The notes under the pieces are model-generated. The model was not told the origin of the DNA. It was given only the letters and a program-made list of their open reading frames with translations, and did no database searches. DNA of 64,000 nt, from NCBI RefSeq assembly GCF_000381365.1, contig NZ_KB905466.1, positions 2,778,821 to 2,842,820 on the forward strand, written 5' to 3'. The DNA comes from Bacteroides salyersiae WAL 10018 = DSM 18765 = JCM 12988. Its GTDB lineage: Bacteria > Bacteroidota > Bacteroidia > Bacteroidales > Bacteroidaceae. Position numbers and translations under genes: made by a program. Each line of letters begins with the position of its first letter. Within the stretch, counting starts at the first letter, position 1. This document shows, one piece after another, positions 29,109 to 36,974 of this stretch.

Positions 29109-32100
29109 TTACTTATTAAGTTTTTCCAGTCTGCTTTCAATCATACTTTCGATATCGTCATTGGCATGGTAATTCTGTTGCAAGCTCAACAAGTATTGGC
29201 GTGCATCCAGTTTTTTATCCATGGCTACGTATACATCCGACAACAGGACGAAACTCCGTGCCAGCCAATAAGCATGTGGGGTGCTCCGTTCGATATAATC
29301 GAGTAGTTCTTTCTCGGCTGCTTCGTATTCTCCGGAGATGTAATATTGCTGGGCTACCAGGTATTTAGCTTCCGCACCGTAAAGGTTTCGGGTATCTTTG
29401 GCGAGTGCTTGTAAGTCGGCCAGTGCCTTTTTATCTGCCTTCTGATTCATATATGCCTTGGCACGATAGTAGAGAGCCTCGTTGCCCAATTCCGGAGTCA
29501 GTTTGGCTTCGGCCAGCAGATCGGTTGCTGCATGAATGGTTTCCGTATCATCTTTGATGAGATAGGCACAGCGCAGCATTCCTGTTTCGGCCAATAGGCG
29601 GCGGTCGGCTGTGGTTGCCTTTTCTTTCAGCATTTTATACGAAGCCAATGCATCGGCAAACTGTTGCATGTTGAATTGTACCTCTGCACGCATCACCAAT
29701 GCCTCTTCTGAGAACGGATTATCCGGATATTCCAGTAACTTGCCCGAATGAAGCAGAATCATATCGTAGTTTTTCTGTTCTTTGCCGATGAGACAGAGAT
29801 AATAATGGGCATTCAGACCGAAAGCCCCTTCAGGGAATGTTTGCAGGTATTTATTGAAACTGCTCTTGGCTTCTTCGATGCGGCCACGTCCATAAATCTT
29901 CTCGGCAGCAATGTAAGTCAGTGAATCCTGTTCGCTCGCATCGAAGCGGATATTGCCGGGCATGGCAGCCGCCAACGCTGCGAATTCGTCGATACGGTTC
30001 ATGTCTACATAGATGGATTTGAGGTCGAGCATGGCCAGGCGGGCCTCTTCACTTCCCGGATATTTATTGATCACCTGTTTATAAGCCTCGATGGCTTGGT
30101 CGTAGTTCCCGTCCTGATAGTACAGCAATCCGATTTCGGCGGCGGCTTTTCTTCCGACCGGACTTTCGGGGTATTTGCTTAACAGATCTTTGAAAGAGGA
30201 GATGGCTTGACTGTTATTGTCCATCAGTACGTATGAACGTCCTTTTTCATAAAGGGCGCTGACTGCATAAGGGGATGAAGGGTACTTCCCGACCAAGCGG
30301 TTCAACAAGGTTATTTTTCCTGAATAATCTTTCTGTAATCCCGAAACAAGGGCAAGCTGATAGAACGAATAGTCTCCCGAAGGTGTCCCCATGTTTTCTG
30401 CCTGAGCATAATATTGCTTTGCTTCATCAAAACTGCGTTCGTTCAGGAAGCAGTCGCCGATGCGGTTGTAAGCATCCGCCAAGGCCGTTCTGTTTTCGCC
30501 TTTTTCCAGTTGTATGTATTTAAGGAACCAGTTTCGTGCTTGTGCGTAGTCTTTCTGGTGGAAAGCAGTATAGCCCAGGTTATAGTGTGCCAGTGCATAC
30601 ATTTCGTTGTTTGTCTGGCGCGTCAGTTGCAGGTATTCGTTGAAGTTGCGGGTGGCTTCCTGCATCCGGTTCAGCCGGTAGTAAGATTCGCCACGCCAGT
30701 AAAGGGCATCCGCCTTTATCTGTCGGTTATATTGGCCGATGGCGATAGATCGGTCGAAATACCCGATGGCCTGTTCAAAAGAAGCATTGGCAAAAGCCTG
30801 CGTACCCAGTTGGAACAGGATTCTTTGTTTGGCTTCCAGAATGCGTGCACCCGGATGTGTGATACGGTCAATCGATTTTAAAGCTGCATCGTAACTGCGG
30901 GTGTTTAGATAGACCTCCACCAGATAGTTGCTTACCATGTCGGCATAGGCAGAATTCGGGAACTCGTTTAAGAACTTCTCGAATACGGTGACCGACTCTC
31001 CGAAAGCGGAGTAGGACGTCTCATGGATACACAGCGCGTAATTGTAGGCTGCCTGTTCTTTGATCTTCATATCGGCATTGGAGGCGGCTGCCTGCTCGAA
31101 AGCCATGCGGGCTTTATTCTTCTCGGCCAGTTGCAGATAGGCAAGTCCCATATGCAGATAAGCATTTTGCGTCAGGGCATCATTAACGGTGGTTACTTCT
31201 CCCAATGTTTCGGCGGCCTTGGAGTATACGCCTATCTGAAAATAGGAGAGTCCCAACATGTAGAGAGCGTCCCGGCGGGGAGAAGCGTCGCTTTCAAGAT
31301 AGCTTTCGAATGCTTTGATGGCTTCCTGATATTTACGGAAATGATAAGAAGCGTCTCCCAAAATACGGTACATTTCGGCGGCATGTTCGTTTTGCGGATA
31401 AGCCGACAGGTAATTTTGCGCTACTATTTCCGCTTTGTCGTAGTTTTTCTTGACGATGTAAATCTCGGCTATGTAATAAGGTACCAATGCTTTGTATTTC
31501 GGGTCGTCTTGCAAAGGCAGAAATCCCGCAAGGGCCTCGTCGTAACGTTTTTGAGTATAACGGATGTATGAGATGTAGTAAGCACAATCTTTTTCATATT
31601 TTTCGCTGCTGGCTCTCAGTGTCTCAAACCAGATAGCTGCCTCTTTCAAGTTTCCTGTTTTCAAATAACAGGTAGCCAGGAGGTAGGTCATATCATCGCG
31701 TTCGGTGTTACTCAGTTGGTCGAGCCGGGAAGAGTTGAGAAGTGCCAACGCTTCGTCGTATTTCCCTTCGTAGAAATAGCAGGCCCCTAACAGTGCATAA
31801 ATCCGGTTGGCATAAGGAGTGTCCGGATGCTGTTCGAGATAGTCTCGAAGCAGGGTAATACTGTTTTTATCTTTCAGTTCGTAGGCCGAACATACAAGCA
31901 TATACTCTGCTTCTTCGCGAAATCGGGTAGCAGGTTCCTGTTTCACAAAAGCTTTCAGGGAGGCAGTTGCCGCTGCATAATTTTTCTGTTCGAACAGGTA
32001 TCTTCCTTCTTTATATAAATTGGCAGGCGAAGTGATCTTTTCGCTGGTTTGTGCCGAAGTAATGATAGGTGCACAACATATCAGGGCACATATAAATCGT

Positions 32101-32117
32101 GAAATTTCTCTTTTCAT
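29109..32117 (-). CDS. Large tetratricopeptide-repeat protein (exported)
   Basis: 1002 residues. A signal peptide (MKREISRFICALICCAPIITSAQ) is followed by TPR units over nearly the whole length (for example AIKAFESYLESDASPRRDALYMLGLSYFQ, AISSFKDLLSKYPESPVGRKAA and AIEAYKQVINKYPGSEEARLAM, quoted in part), resembling YbgF/BamD-type repeats. TPR arrays form protein-binding superhelices, so this is probably a periplasmic scaffold. It is the first gene of a two-gene operon with the plug-less barrel 6 bp downstream. Known Bacteroidota envelope systems pair TPR lipoproteins with barrels, but the equivalent here is not identifiable from sequence. Confidence 0.85.
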   Translation of the reverse strand: MKREISRFICALICCAPIITSAQTSEKITSPANLYKEGRYLFEQKNYAAATASLKAFVKQEPATRFREEAEYMLVCSAYELKDKNSITLLRDYLEQHPDTPYANRIYALLGACYFYEGKYDEALALLNSSRLDQLSNTERDDMTYLLATCYLKTGNLKEAAIWFETLRASSEKYEKDCAYYISYIRYTQKRYDEALAGFLPLQDDPKYKALVPYYIAEIYIVKKNYDKAEIVAQNYLSAYPQNEHAAEMYRILGDASYHFRKYQEAIKAFESYLESDASPRRDALYMLGLSYFQIGVYSKAAETLGEVTTVNDALTQNAYLHMGLAYLQLAEKNKARMAFEQAAASNADMKIKEQAAYNYALCIHETSYSAFGESVTVFEKFLNEFPNSAYADMVSNYLVEVYLNTRSYDAALKSIDRITHPGARILEAKQRILFQLGTQAFANASFEQAIGYFDRSIAIGQYNRQIKADALYWRGESYYRLNRMQEATRNFNEYLQLTRQTNNEMYALAHYNLGYTAFHQKDYAQARNWFLKYIQLEKGENRTALADAYNRIGDCFLNERSFDEAKQYYAQAENMGTPSGDYSFYQLALVSGLQKDYSGKITLLNRLVGKYPSSPYAVSALYEKGRSYVLMDNNSQAISSFKDLLSKYPESPVGRKAAAEIGLLYYQDGNYDQAIEAYKQVINKYPGSEEARLAMLDLKSIYVDMNRIDEFAALAAAMPGNIRFDASEQDSLTYIAAEKIYGRGRIEEAKSSFNKYLQTFPEGAFGLNAHYYLCLIGKEQKNYDMILLHSGKLLEYPDNPFSEEALVMRAEVQFNMQQFADALASYKMLKEKATTADRRLLAETGMLRCAYLIKDDTETIHAATDLLAEAKLTPELGNEALYYRAKAYMNQKADKKALADLQALAKDTRNLYGAEAKYLVAQQYYISGEYEAAEKELLDYIERSTPHAYWLARSFVLLSDVYVAMDKKLDARQYLLSLQQNYHANDDIESMIESRLEKLNK

Positions 32118-32132
32118 AATTTAGTGTTTTGG

Positions 32133-32166
32133 CAAAAGTACTTGTTTTTGTAGACTTTACAGCAAA
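32133..32166 (-). promoter_or_regulatory. Probable promoter of the TPR/barrel operon
   Basis: Minus-strand TACTTTTG (32133-32140) 15 bp upstream of the ATG. TTTG lies at 32163-32166, with a longer-than-usual 22-bp spacer. Confidence 0.45.
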
Positions 32167-32308
32167 CAACTCTTTAGTTTTACAGGTTTTAACGTCAACG
32201 GGAAGAAAATGTTTTTGTTATCTGACAAAATATCTTTGTGAGGGAGTTGTTTCTGTAATCCGATCGGATAAGCATATAGTTGCTTAAAACCGAAGTAGAG
32301 ATCTTGGA

Positions 32309-32353
32309 ATGAAAAAGTTACTTAGAAAAATTAAACGAGTGTTTGGATTGTAA
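32309..32353 (+). CDS. Possible 14-residue cationic amphipathic peptide (speculative)
   Basis: ATG at 32309 to TAA at 32353 encodes MKKLLRKIKRVFGL. It carries seven Lys/Arg in total, and hydrophobic residues at 4, 5, 8, 11, 12 and 14 would form one face of a helix, as in membrane-active peptides. A TATCTTTG box lies about 70 bp upstream without a correctly spaced -33. So short a frame can arise by chance, and no homologue is known to me. Confidence 0.15.
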   Translation: MKKLLRKIKRVFGL

Positions 32354-32736
32354 TGTTTTGGTTTATAGTGATTTATTGCTTCTAATTCTAAGAGTGCAAG
32401 AGTCTGTATTTATCTGGATGAAAAGTCTATGCTTTTACTATGTAAGAGTATAGAGGTTTGTAGTGCTTAAGTGTATACTTTTGCATCACAAAGATTGGAA
32501 TGTTAAATCAGAAGGTTAATAAGGTTAATGCAGATAAAGGAATAGGTGGATATTAGCGCTTCTCATTTAGGATTATACTTTATCTTAGAAACACCTCAAC
32601 TGTGGGAAGAAGTTTAAGATGAAGGATAAATTTCTCATTTTTCTTTATTTGGAGAAGGGAAACTTCTGTAAAGCCGGTACAATAATAAAGAATCAAAGTA
32701 AGTTGTGGCTGAAATCGAAGAAAAAGCCGAATGAAG

Positions 32737-32767
32737 TTGTTATATATGTAAACTTTATCTATATTTG
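32737..32767 (+). promoter_or_regulatory. Promoter of the HigBA-type toxin-antitoxin operon
   Basis: TTG (32737-32739), a 20-bp spacer and TATATTTG (32760-32767). The ATG of the toxin begins 5 bp after the -7 box, so the transcript start should fall at or next to the initiation codon. Confidence 0.65.
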
Positions 32768-32771
32768 CACC

Positions 32772-33107
32772 ATGAGAAAAGAAAGAGAAATATTATACTA
32801 TGAGAATTATTTCATAGACTTCTTTATGTCATTAGAAAATGGCGCAAAGAAAAAAATCTCTTATGTGCTCGATATGCTTAAAACACAAGAACGGCTTAAC
32901 AAGAATTTCGTTAAGCTAATTCGTGATGGTGTTTACGAGTTGAGAGCAAGCCATAATGGAAATATTTATCGGGCTTTCTTCATCTTTGATGATGGGAATA
33001 TAGTAATGCTATTCAATGGATTTCAGAAAAAGACGCAGAAAACGCCGGATAGTGAGATAGAAAAAGCATTAAAACTTAAAAATGAATATTATGCAAGCAA
33101 ACCCTAA
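32772..33107 (+). CDS. HigB/RelE-superfamily toxin (Gp49-like)
   Basis: 111 residues from MRKEREILYYENYFIDFF. It has the Gp49/HigB pattern: FVKLIRDGVYELRASHNGNIYRAFFIFDDG, then IVMLFNGFQKKTQKTP and EIEKALKLKNEY (quoted in part). These toxins are mostly ribosome-dependent mRNA endonucleases, neutralised by the cognate antitoxin. The frame is open 51 codons further upstream, but the family length is about 105-115 residues and the promoter overlaps that part. The antitoxin gene overlaps the 3' end by 26 bp. The toxin-first order is typical of higBA. Confidence 0.88.
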   Translation: MRKEREILYYENYFIDFFMSLENGAKKKISYVLDMLKTQERLNKNFVKLIRDGVYELRASHNGNIYRAFFIFDDGNIVMLFNGFQKKTQKTPDSEIEKALKLKNEYYASKP

Positions 33108-33393
33108 GATTGGAAGCATGGATGCCGTATTAGATAAATTGTACGGTAAGGTTGGCTCACCTGAAAGAGAGGAGTTTCGCAAAGAAGCATACTCTTACTG
33201 TGTGGGGCAGATAATCAGTAACGCGCGGAAACAAGAAAAAATGACACAATCCGAATTGGCTGAAAAAGTAGGAACTAATAAAACTTATATATCAAGAATA
33301 GAAAAGGGAGTTATAGAACCGGGGGTTGGTTTGTTTTTTCGTATTATTGATGCGCTTGGGCTTAAAATTGAAATTGTAAAACCGATCATGTAG
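33082..33393 (+). CDS. HigA-type antitoxin, XRE-family helix-turn-helix
   Basis: 103 residues. An HTH_3/XRE domain covers about 45-98 (REQEKMTQSELAEKVGTNKTYISRIEKG-type pattern, in part MTQSELAEKVGTNKTYIS). The N-terminal 40 residues (MDAVLDKLYGKVGSPEREEF) probably bind the toxin. It should neutralise the toxin and repress the shared promoter at 32737-32767. It overlaps the toxin gene by 26 bp in a different frame, so it is cotranscribed. A start at Met4 or Met13 is possible. Confidence 0.88.
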   Translation: MNIMQANPKIGSMDAVLDKLYGKVGSPEREEFRKEAYSYCVGQIISNARKQEKMTQSELAEKVGTNKTYISRIEKGVIEPGVGLFFRIIDALGLKIEIVKPIM

Positions 33394-33424
33394 GCAAGGG
33401 CCGGAATACTAAACTGTTACAATA

Positions 33425-33540
33425 GAAGTCTCTCTCCAACTCTCTCCGTGGGAGAGGGGGTATAGATACTCTTGTTTGTTAATTAGTTACAGAACTAACT
33501 TGGCTCCCTCTCCTATGGAGAGGGTTGGGGAGAGGCTTTT
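33425..33540. repeat. REP-like composite inverted repeat
   Basis: Two arms of about 35 bp, 33427-33460 and 33504-33539, are imperfect reverse complements. Each arm has its own small palindrome (CTCTCC...GGAGAGG). The spacer is AT-rich (43 bp). It lies between the antitoxin and the thioredoxin gene. It resembles the CTCTCC/GGAGAGGG palindromes scattered in Bacteroides genomes and may also act as a terminator for the toxin-antitoxin operon. Confidence 0.65.
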
Positions 33541-33606
33541 TCGACTTCCGAAACCCGTAATTTTGCATTGTGAAGATTGATAATGATAAATGGAAAATAA
33601 GAAGAT

Positions 33607-33975
33607 ATGAAAGTAGTTGATTTGACACATGAGAGTTTTGCCGAGAGAGTATCGGATTTTCAACAATATCCCAATGGTTGGGAATTTAAAGGCAACAGGC
33701 CTTGCATCGTTGATTTTCATGCTCCGTGGTGTATTTATTGTAAAAGATTATCCCCTGTTCTTGATGAACTGGCAGTAGAGTACGATGGTAAAATCGACTT
33801 TTATAAAGTGGACGTTGATCAAGAACCTTTGCTGGAATCAGCCTTTTCCATCCGTACCATTCCGAATCTCCTGTTTGCACCGGTAGAGGGTACCCCTTGG
33901 ATGAAGTTGGGGACAATCGGAAAGCCTCAATTAAAGAAAATGCTCGACGATTTGCTGGCCGGGATTCATGAATAA
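33607..33975 (+). CDS. Thioredoxin-family protein
   Basis: 122 residues, one thioredoxin fold without signal peptide. The active site is APWCIYCKRL, replacing the classical WCGPC, and the cis-Pro loop is SIRTIPNLL. The CxxC pair implies dithiol-disulfide exchange in the cytoplasm. The IY between the cysteines should shift redox potential compared with Trx1. Its 3' end overlaps the convergent NUDIX gene by 10 bp, so both genes run into each other without a terminator between them. Confidence 0.9.
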   Translation: MKVVDLTHESFAERVSDFQQYPNGWEFKGNRPCIVDFHAPWCIYCKRLSPVLDELAVEYDGKIDFYKVDVDQEPLLESAFSIRTIPNLLFAPVEGTPWMKLGTIGKPQLKKMLDDLLAGIHE

Positions 33976-34523
33976 CTCGGAGAGTTACTGTGAATAAACA
34001 TGTCCAGTCCTTTCCGGATAGAATCCAATCCGAAATCTTCCGGGTGTATTTCCATAAGAGGAACGAAGAATGCATCAGCTGCATCGTCCATAGCGGCGAT
34101 GTGGCTGGTGTCTTTAACTCTGCAGAGGAAGAACATGTCCAATGTGTGAACCGGGAATCCCGAATAAACGTAAATGTTCGGTAGCGTAAACAGATAGGTC
34201 GTTTTTTCTACTTTGAGTCCTGTCTCTTCCAGTACTTCACGGGCCACTCCTTCTTCTCCGGTTTCATTCATATCAATAAATCCACCGGGGAGGTCAAGCG
34301 TGCCTTTTGCGGGGTCTTTTGCCCGGCGGCATACAAGCAATTCGTTTTTCTCATTCAAAATCAATGCAACAGTGGCGGACGAGGGATTGAAGTAGTATAT
34401 AAACCCGCAATCGGCGCATTGTTTGGATTTCTCATTATGTACCTTAAAATGCTCCGAACCGCATTTCGGGCAATATCTGAATTGGGATAGAGGATGTTCC
34501 ATGTCTGATAAAGATTGATTCAT
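33966..34523 (-). CDS. NUDIX hydrolase with N-terminal zinc ribbon
   Basis: 185 residues. Four cysteines in CPKCGSEHF...CADCGF (about 18-41) form a zinc ribbon as in NudC-like and related enzymes. The NUDIX box GGFIDMNETGEEGVAREVLEETGL (partly quoted: GGFIDMNETGEE, REVLEETGL) fits GX5EX7REUXEEXGU. These enzymes cleave nucleoside diphosphates linked to another moiety; the absence of the SQPWPFPxS motif argues against NAD-specific NudC. A start at Met8 (MEHPL) is an alternative. A promoter with exact spacing lies 39 bp upstream. Confidence 0.92.
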   Translation of the reverse strand: MNQSLSDMEHPLSQFRYCPKCGSEHFKVHNEKSKQCADCGFIYYFNPSSATVALILNEKNELLVCRRAKDPAKGTLDLPGGFIDMNETGEEGVAREVLEETGLKVEKTTYLFTLPNIYVYSGFPVHTLDMFFLCRVKDTSHIAAMDDAADAFFVPLMEIHPEDFGLDSIRKGLDMFIHSNSPSYS

Positions 34524-34561
34524 TACTGCTTTTTTGATGTGTATCCAACAAATACTTGTTG

Positions 34562-34592
34562 CAAAAGTATTTTATAAAATGGAGAAAACAAA
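34562..34592 (-). promoter_or_regulatory. Promoter of the NUDIX gene
   Basis: Minus-strand TTTG (34589-34592), 19-bp spacer, TACTTTTG (34562-34569). Confidence 0.7.
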
Positions 34593-34682
34593 AGAATAGG
34601 CTATAACATTTAAGGAAAGTTGATATACGCCTGTATGATGGATTTTATCTATCAAGGCATAGAATTATTCGATTGGACTTTT

Positions 34683-34715
34683 TTTGTTTTTCCGGTAGCC
34701 ATCCCCTTATCTTTG
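34683..34715 (+). promoter_or_regulatory. Promoter of ahpCF
   Basis: TTTG (34683-34686), 21-bp spacer and TATCTTTG (34708-34715), about 45 bp upstream of the ahpC ATG. An OxyR site may overlap upstream, but I could not define one with confidence. Confidence 0.65.
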
Positions 34716-34759
34716 CATCGAAATCAAAACAAGTTTAATCAATAAATAATAAGTTTAGT

Positions 34760-35326
34760 ATGGAACCAATTCTTAATTCTCAACTTCCTGAATTCAGTGT
34801 TCAGGCTTTTCATAATGGTAGTTTTAAAACAGTGACCAACAATGATGTTAAAGGTAAATGGGCTATTTTCTTTTTCTATCCTGCCGACTTTACTTTTGTT
34901 TGTCCGACAGAGTTGGTGGACGTGGCCGAGAAATATGATCAGCTTCAGGCAATGGGTGTCGAAGTGTATTCCGTAAGTTGCGATTCGCACTTTGTACATA
35001 AGGCATGGCATGATGCTTCCGATAGTATCCGTAAAATTAAGTATCCGATGTTGGCAGACCCTACAGGCGCTTTGGCACGTGCTTTTGGTGTGTACATTGA
35101 ATCGGAAGGTATGGCTTATCGTGGTACTTTCCTGATTAATCCGGAAGGTCAGATTAAAGTGGCAGAGATGCATGATAATAATATCGGTCGTGATGCAAAC
35201 GAATTACTTCGTAAAGTAGAGGCTGCTCAGTTTGTGGCTACCCACGATGGAGAAGTTTGCCCTGCCAAATGGAAGAAAGGGGAAGCTACCTTGAAACCGA
35301 GTATTGATCTGGTAGGGAAGATTTAA
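34760..35326 (+). CDS. ahpC: Peroxiredoxin AhpC
   Basis: 188 residues, a typical 2-Cys peroxiredoxin. Peroxidatic Cys48 lies in YPADFTFVCPTE and resolving Cys167 in GEVCPAKWKKGE; C-terminal YF-type packing elements are reduced. It reduces hydrogen peroxide and organic hydroperoxides in the cytoplasm and is recharged by AhpF, encoded 18 bp downstream. Induction by peroxide is expected from the family in Bacteroides; the sequence shows a standard housekeeping-type promoter. Confidence 0.97.
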   Translation: MEPILNSQLPEFSVQAFHNGSFKTVTNNDVKGKWAIFFFYPADFTFVCPTELVDVAEKYDQLQAMGVEVYSVSCDSHFVHKAWHDASDSIRKIKYPMLADPTGALARAFGVYIESEGMAYRGTFLINPEGQIKVAEMHDNNIGRDANELLRKVEAAQFVATHDGEVCPAKWKKGEATLKPSIDLVGKI

Positions 35327-35344
35327 CTTCTAATTTTCACCACT

Positions 35345-36895
35345 ATGCTTGAATCCGCACTAAAAGAACAACTGAAAGGCATATTTGCCAATTTGGAAGG
35401 TAATTTTACCTTTGATATCTATGTATCCCCTCAACATGAACATCGCAATGAGCTGGTTGAGCTGCTGACTGATGTAGCTGATTGCTCTTCTCATATCTCT
35501 TGCCGGGTGAATGAGGGAAAGAGATTGGAATTCACTTTGTTGAAAAACGGCCATAAAACCGGTATTACTTTCCGGGGAGTACCTAACGGACATGAGTTCA
35601 CCTCTTTACTGTTGGCAATTCTTAATCTGGATGGGAAAGGTAAAAACTTTCCTGATGAACAGGTTTGTAACCGGGTGAAGGCTTTGAAAGGGCCGATACG
35701 GTTGACTACTTATGTCTCATTAACTTGTACCAACTGTCCCGATGTTGTACAGGCACTTAATGCCATGACTACGTTGAATGAGGCCATTACCCATGAGATG
35801 GTGGATGGCGCTCTTTATCAAGATGAAGTGGAAGCTTTGAAAATTCAAGGTGTACCTTCTGTTTTTGCCGACGGCAAGCTATTGCATGTAGGACGTGGCG
35901 ATTTCGGTGAACTTCTGTCTGAATTGGAAGCCCGATATGGTGTGGAGGAAAGCCGGATAGAGGCAACGGTGAAGAATTATGACGTTATTGTTGCCGGTGG
36001 AGGCCCTGCCGGAGTTTCTGCCGCCATTTATTCGGCCCGTAAAGGTTTGCGTGTTGCCATTGTTGCTGAACGTGTCGGTGGTCAGGTGAAGGAGACAGTC
36101 GGTATTGAAAATTTGATTTCTGTAGTACATACTACAGGGAATGAACTGGCTGATAACCTCAAAAGCCATCTCTTGCAGTATCCGGTTGATTTATTGGAAC
36201 ATCGGAAAATAGTATCAGTCGAAGTCATCGGGAAAGAAAAGGTGGTAACTACCTCTGTCGGCGAAAAGTTTTCCGCTCCTGCTTTCATCATTGCTACGGG
36301 GGCGAGTTGGCGTAAACTGAATGTTCCGAGAGAAGCTGACTATATCGGCAAAGGGGTTGCTTTCTGTCCCCATTGTGACGGCCCGTTCTATAAAGGAAAA
36401 CATGTTGCGGTAGTGGGTGGTGGAAATTCCGGTATAGAAGCAGCTATCGATCTTGCCGGAATCTGTTCGAAAGTGACGGTTTTTGAATTTATGGATGAGT
36501 TGAAAGCTGATAGCGTTTTGCAGGAAAAAGCAAAAAGTCTTTCCAATGTCGAGATTTTTGTAAGTTCTCAAACGGTTGAAGTTATTGGAGACGGTGATAA
36601 GTTGACGGCTCTTCGTATAAAAGACCGTAAGACGGAGGAAGAGCGTCTGGTAGAGTTGGATGGAGTCTTTGTACAAATCGGCCTGGCTGCCAATAGCGCA
36701 TCTTTCCGTGATGTTGTGGAGATGAATCGTTCCGGTGAAATTGTGATTGATACACATGGTCGCACCAATGTACCCGGTATTTATGCTGCCGGTGATGTTT
36801 CAACTGTCCCTTATAAGCAAATTATAATTGCCATGGGAGAAGGTGCAAAAGCTGCTTTATCAGCGTTTGAGGATAGGGTACGCGGAGTTATTTGA
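35345..36895 (+). CDS. ahpF: Alkyl hydroperoxide reductase subunit F
   Basis: 516 residues, the usual AhpF length. The N-terminal tandem thioredoxin-like domain has Cys128-TN-Cys131. The thioredoxin-reductase-like part has an FAD site (GGGPAGVSAAIYSARKG), redox pair Cys341-PH-Cys344, NAD(P)H site (GGGNSGIEAAIDLAG) and the final FAD motif GIYAAGDVSTVPYKQ. It passes electrons from NADH to AhpC. Cotranscribed with ahpC. Confidence 0.97.
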   Translation: MLESALKEQLKGIFANLEGNFTFDIYVSPQHEHRNELVELLTDVADCSSHISCRVNEGKRLEFTLLKNGHKTGITFRGVPNGHEFTSLLLAILNLDGKGKNFPDEQVCNRVKALKGPIRLTTYVSLTCTNCPDVVQALNAMTTLNEAITHEMVDGALYQDEVEALKIQGVPSVFADGKLLHVGRGDFGELLSELEARYGVEESRIEATVKNYDVIVAGGGPAGVSAAIYSARKGLRVAIVAERVGGQVKETVGIENLISVVHTTGNELADNLKSHLLQYPVDLLEHRKIVSVEVIGKEKVVTTSVGEKFSAPAFIIATGASWRKLNVPREADYIGKGVAFCPHCDGPFYKGKHVAVVGGGNSGIEAAIDLAGICSKVTVFEFMDELKADSVLQEKAKSLSNVEIFVSSQTVEVIGDGDKLTALRIKDRKTEEERLVELDGVFVQIGLAANSASFRDVVEMNRSGEIVIDTHGRTNVPGIYAAGDVSTVPYKQIIIAMGEGAKAALSAFEDRVRGVI

Positions 36896-36974
36896 CAAAT
36901 AGGTTTTTCTTAGGAGATTTTTTTAAGAAGGATAATCGGTATTTCATGAAAAATCGCCAACTTTACTCACTGTT

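Larger units (their letters stand above)
32118..32771. other. 654-bp gap upstream of the toxin-antitoxin pair
   Basis: No full-size gene is supported. It holds the minus-strand TPR promoter, consensus-like -7 boxes at 32231-32238 (TATCTTTG) and 32476-32483 (TACTTTTG) lacking a good -33, and a 14-codon basic mini-frame at 32309-32353. The frame of the toxin is open back to 32619, but the promoter at 32737-32767 argues against using that part. Confidence 0.5.

Noticed and set aside
32476..32483. TACTTTTG as a promoter for an 18-codon frame after 32500
   Set aside because: The -33 TTTG is only 15 bp away and the frame has no coding character.
32619..32771. 51-codon N-terminal extension of the toxin
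   Set aside because: The promoter (32737-32767) lies inside it, the family length is met by the ATG at 32772, and the extra residues show no domain pattern.
36215..36757. 180-codon minus-strand frame inside ahpF
   Set aside because: Antisense to conserved FAD/NAD motifs of AhpF, with no recognisable domain.
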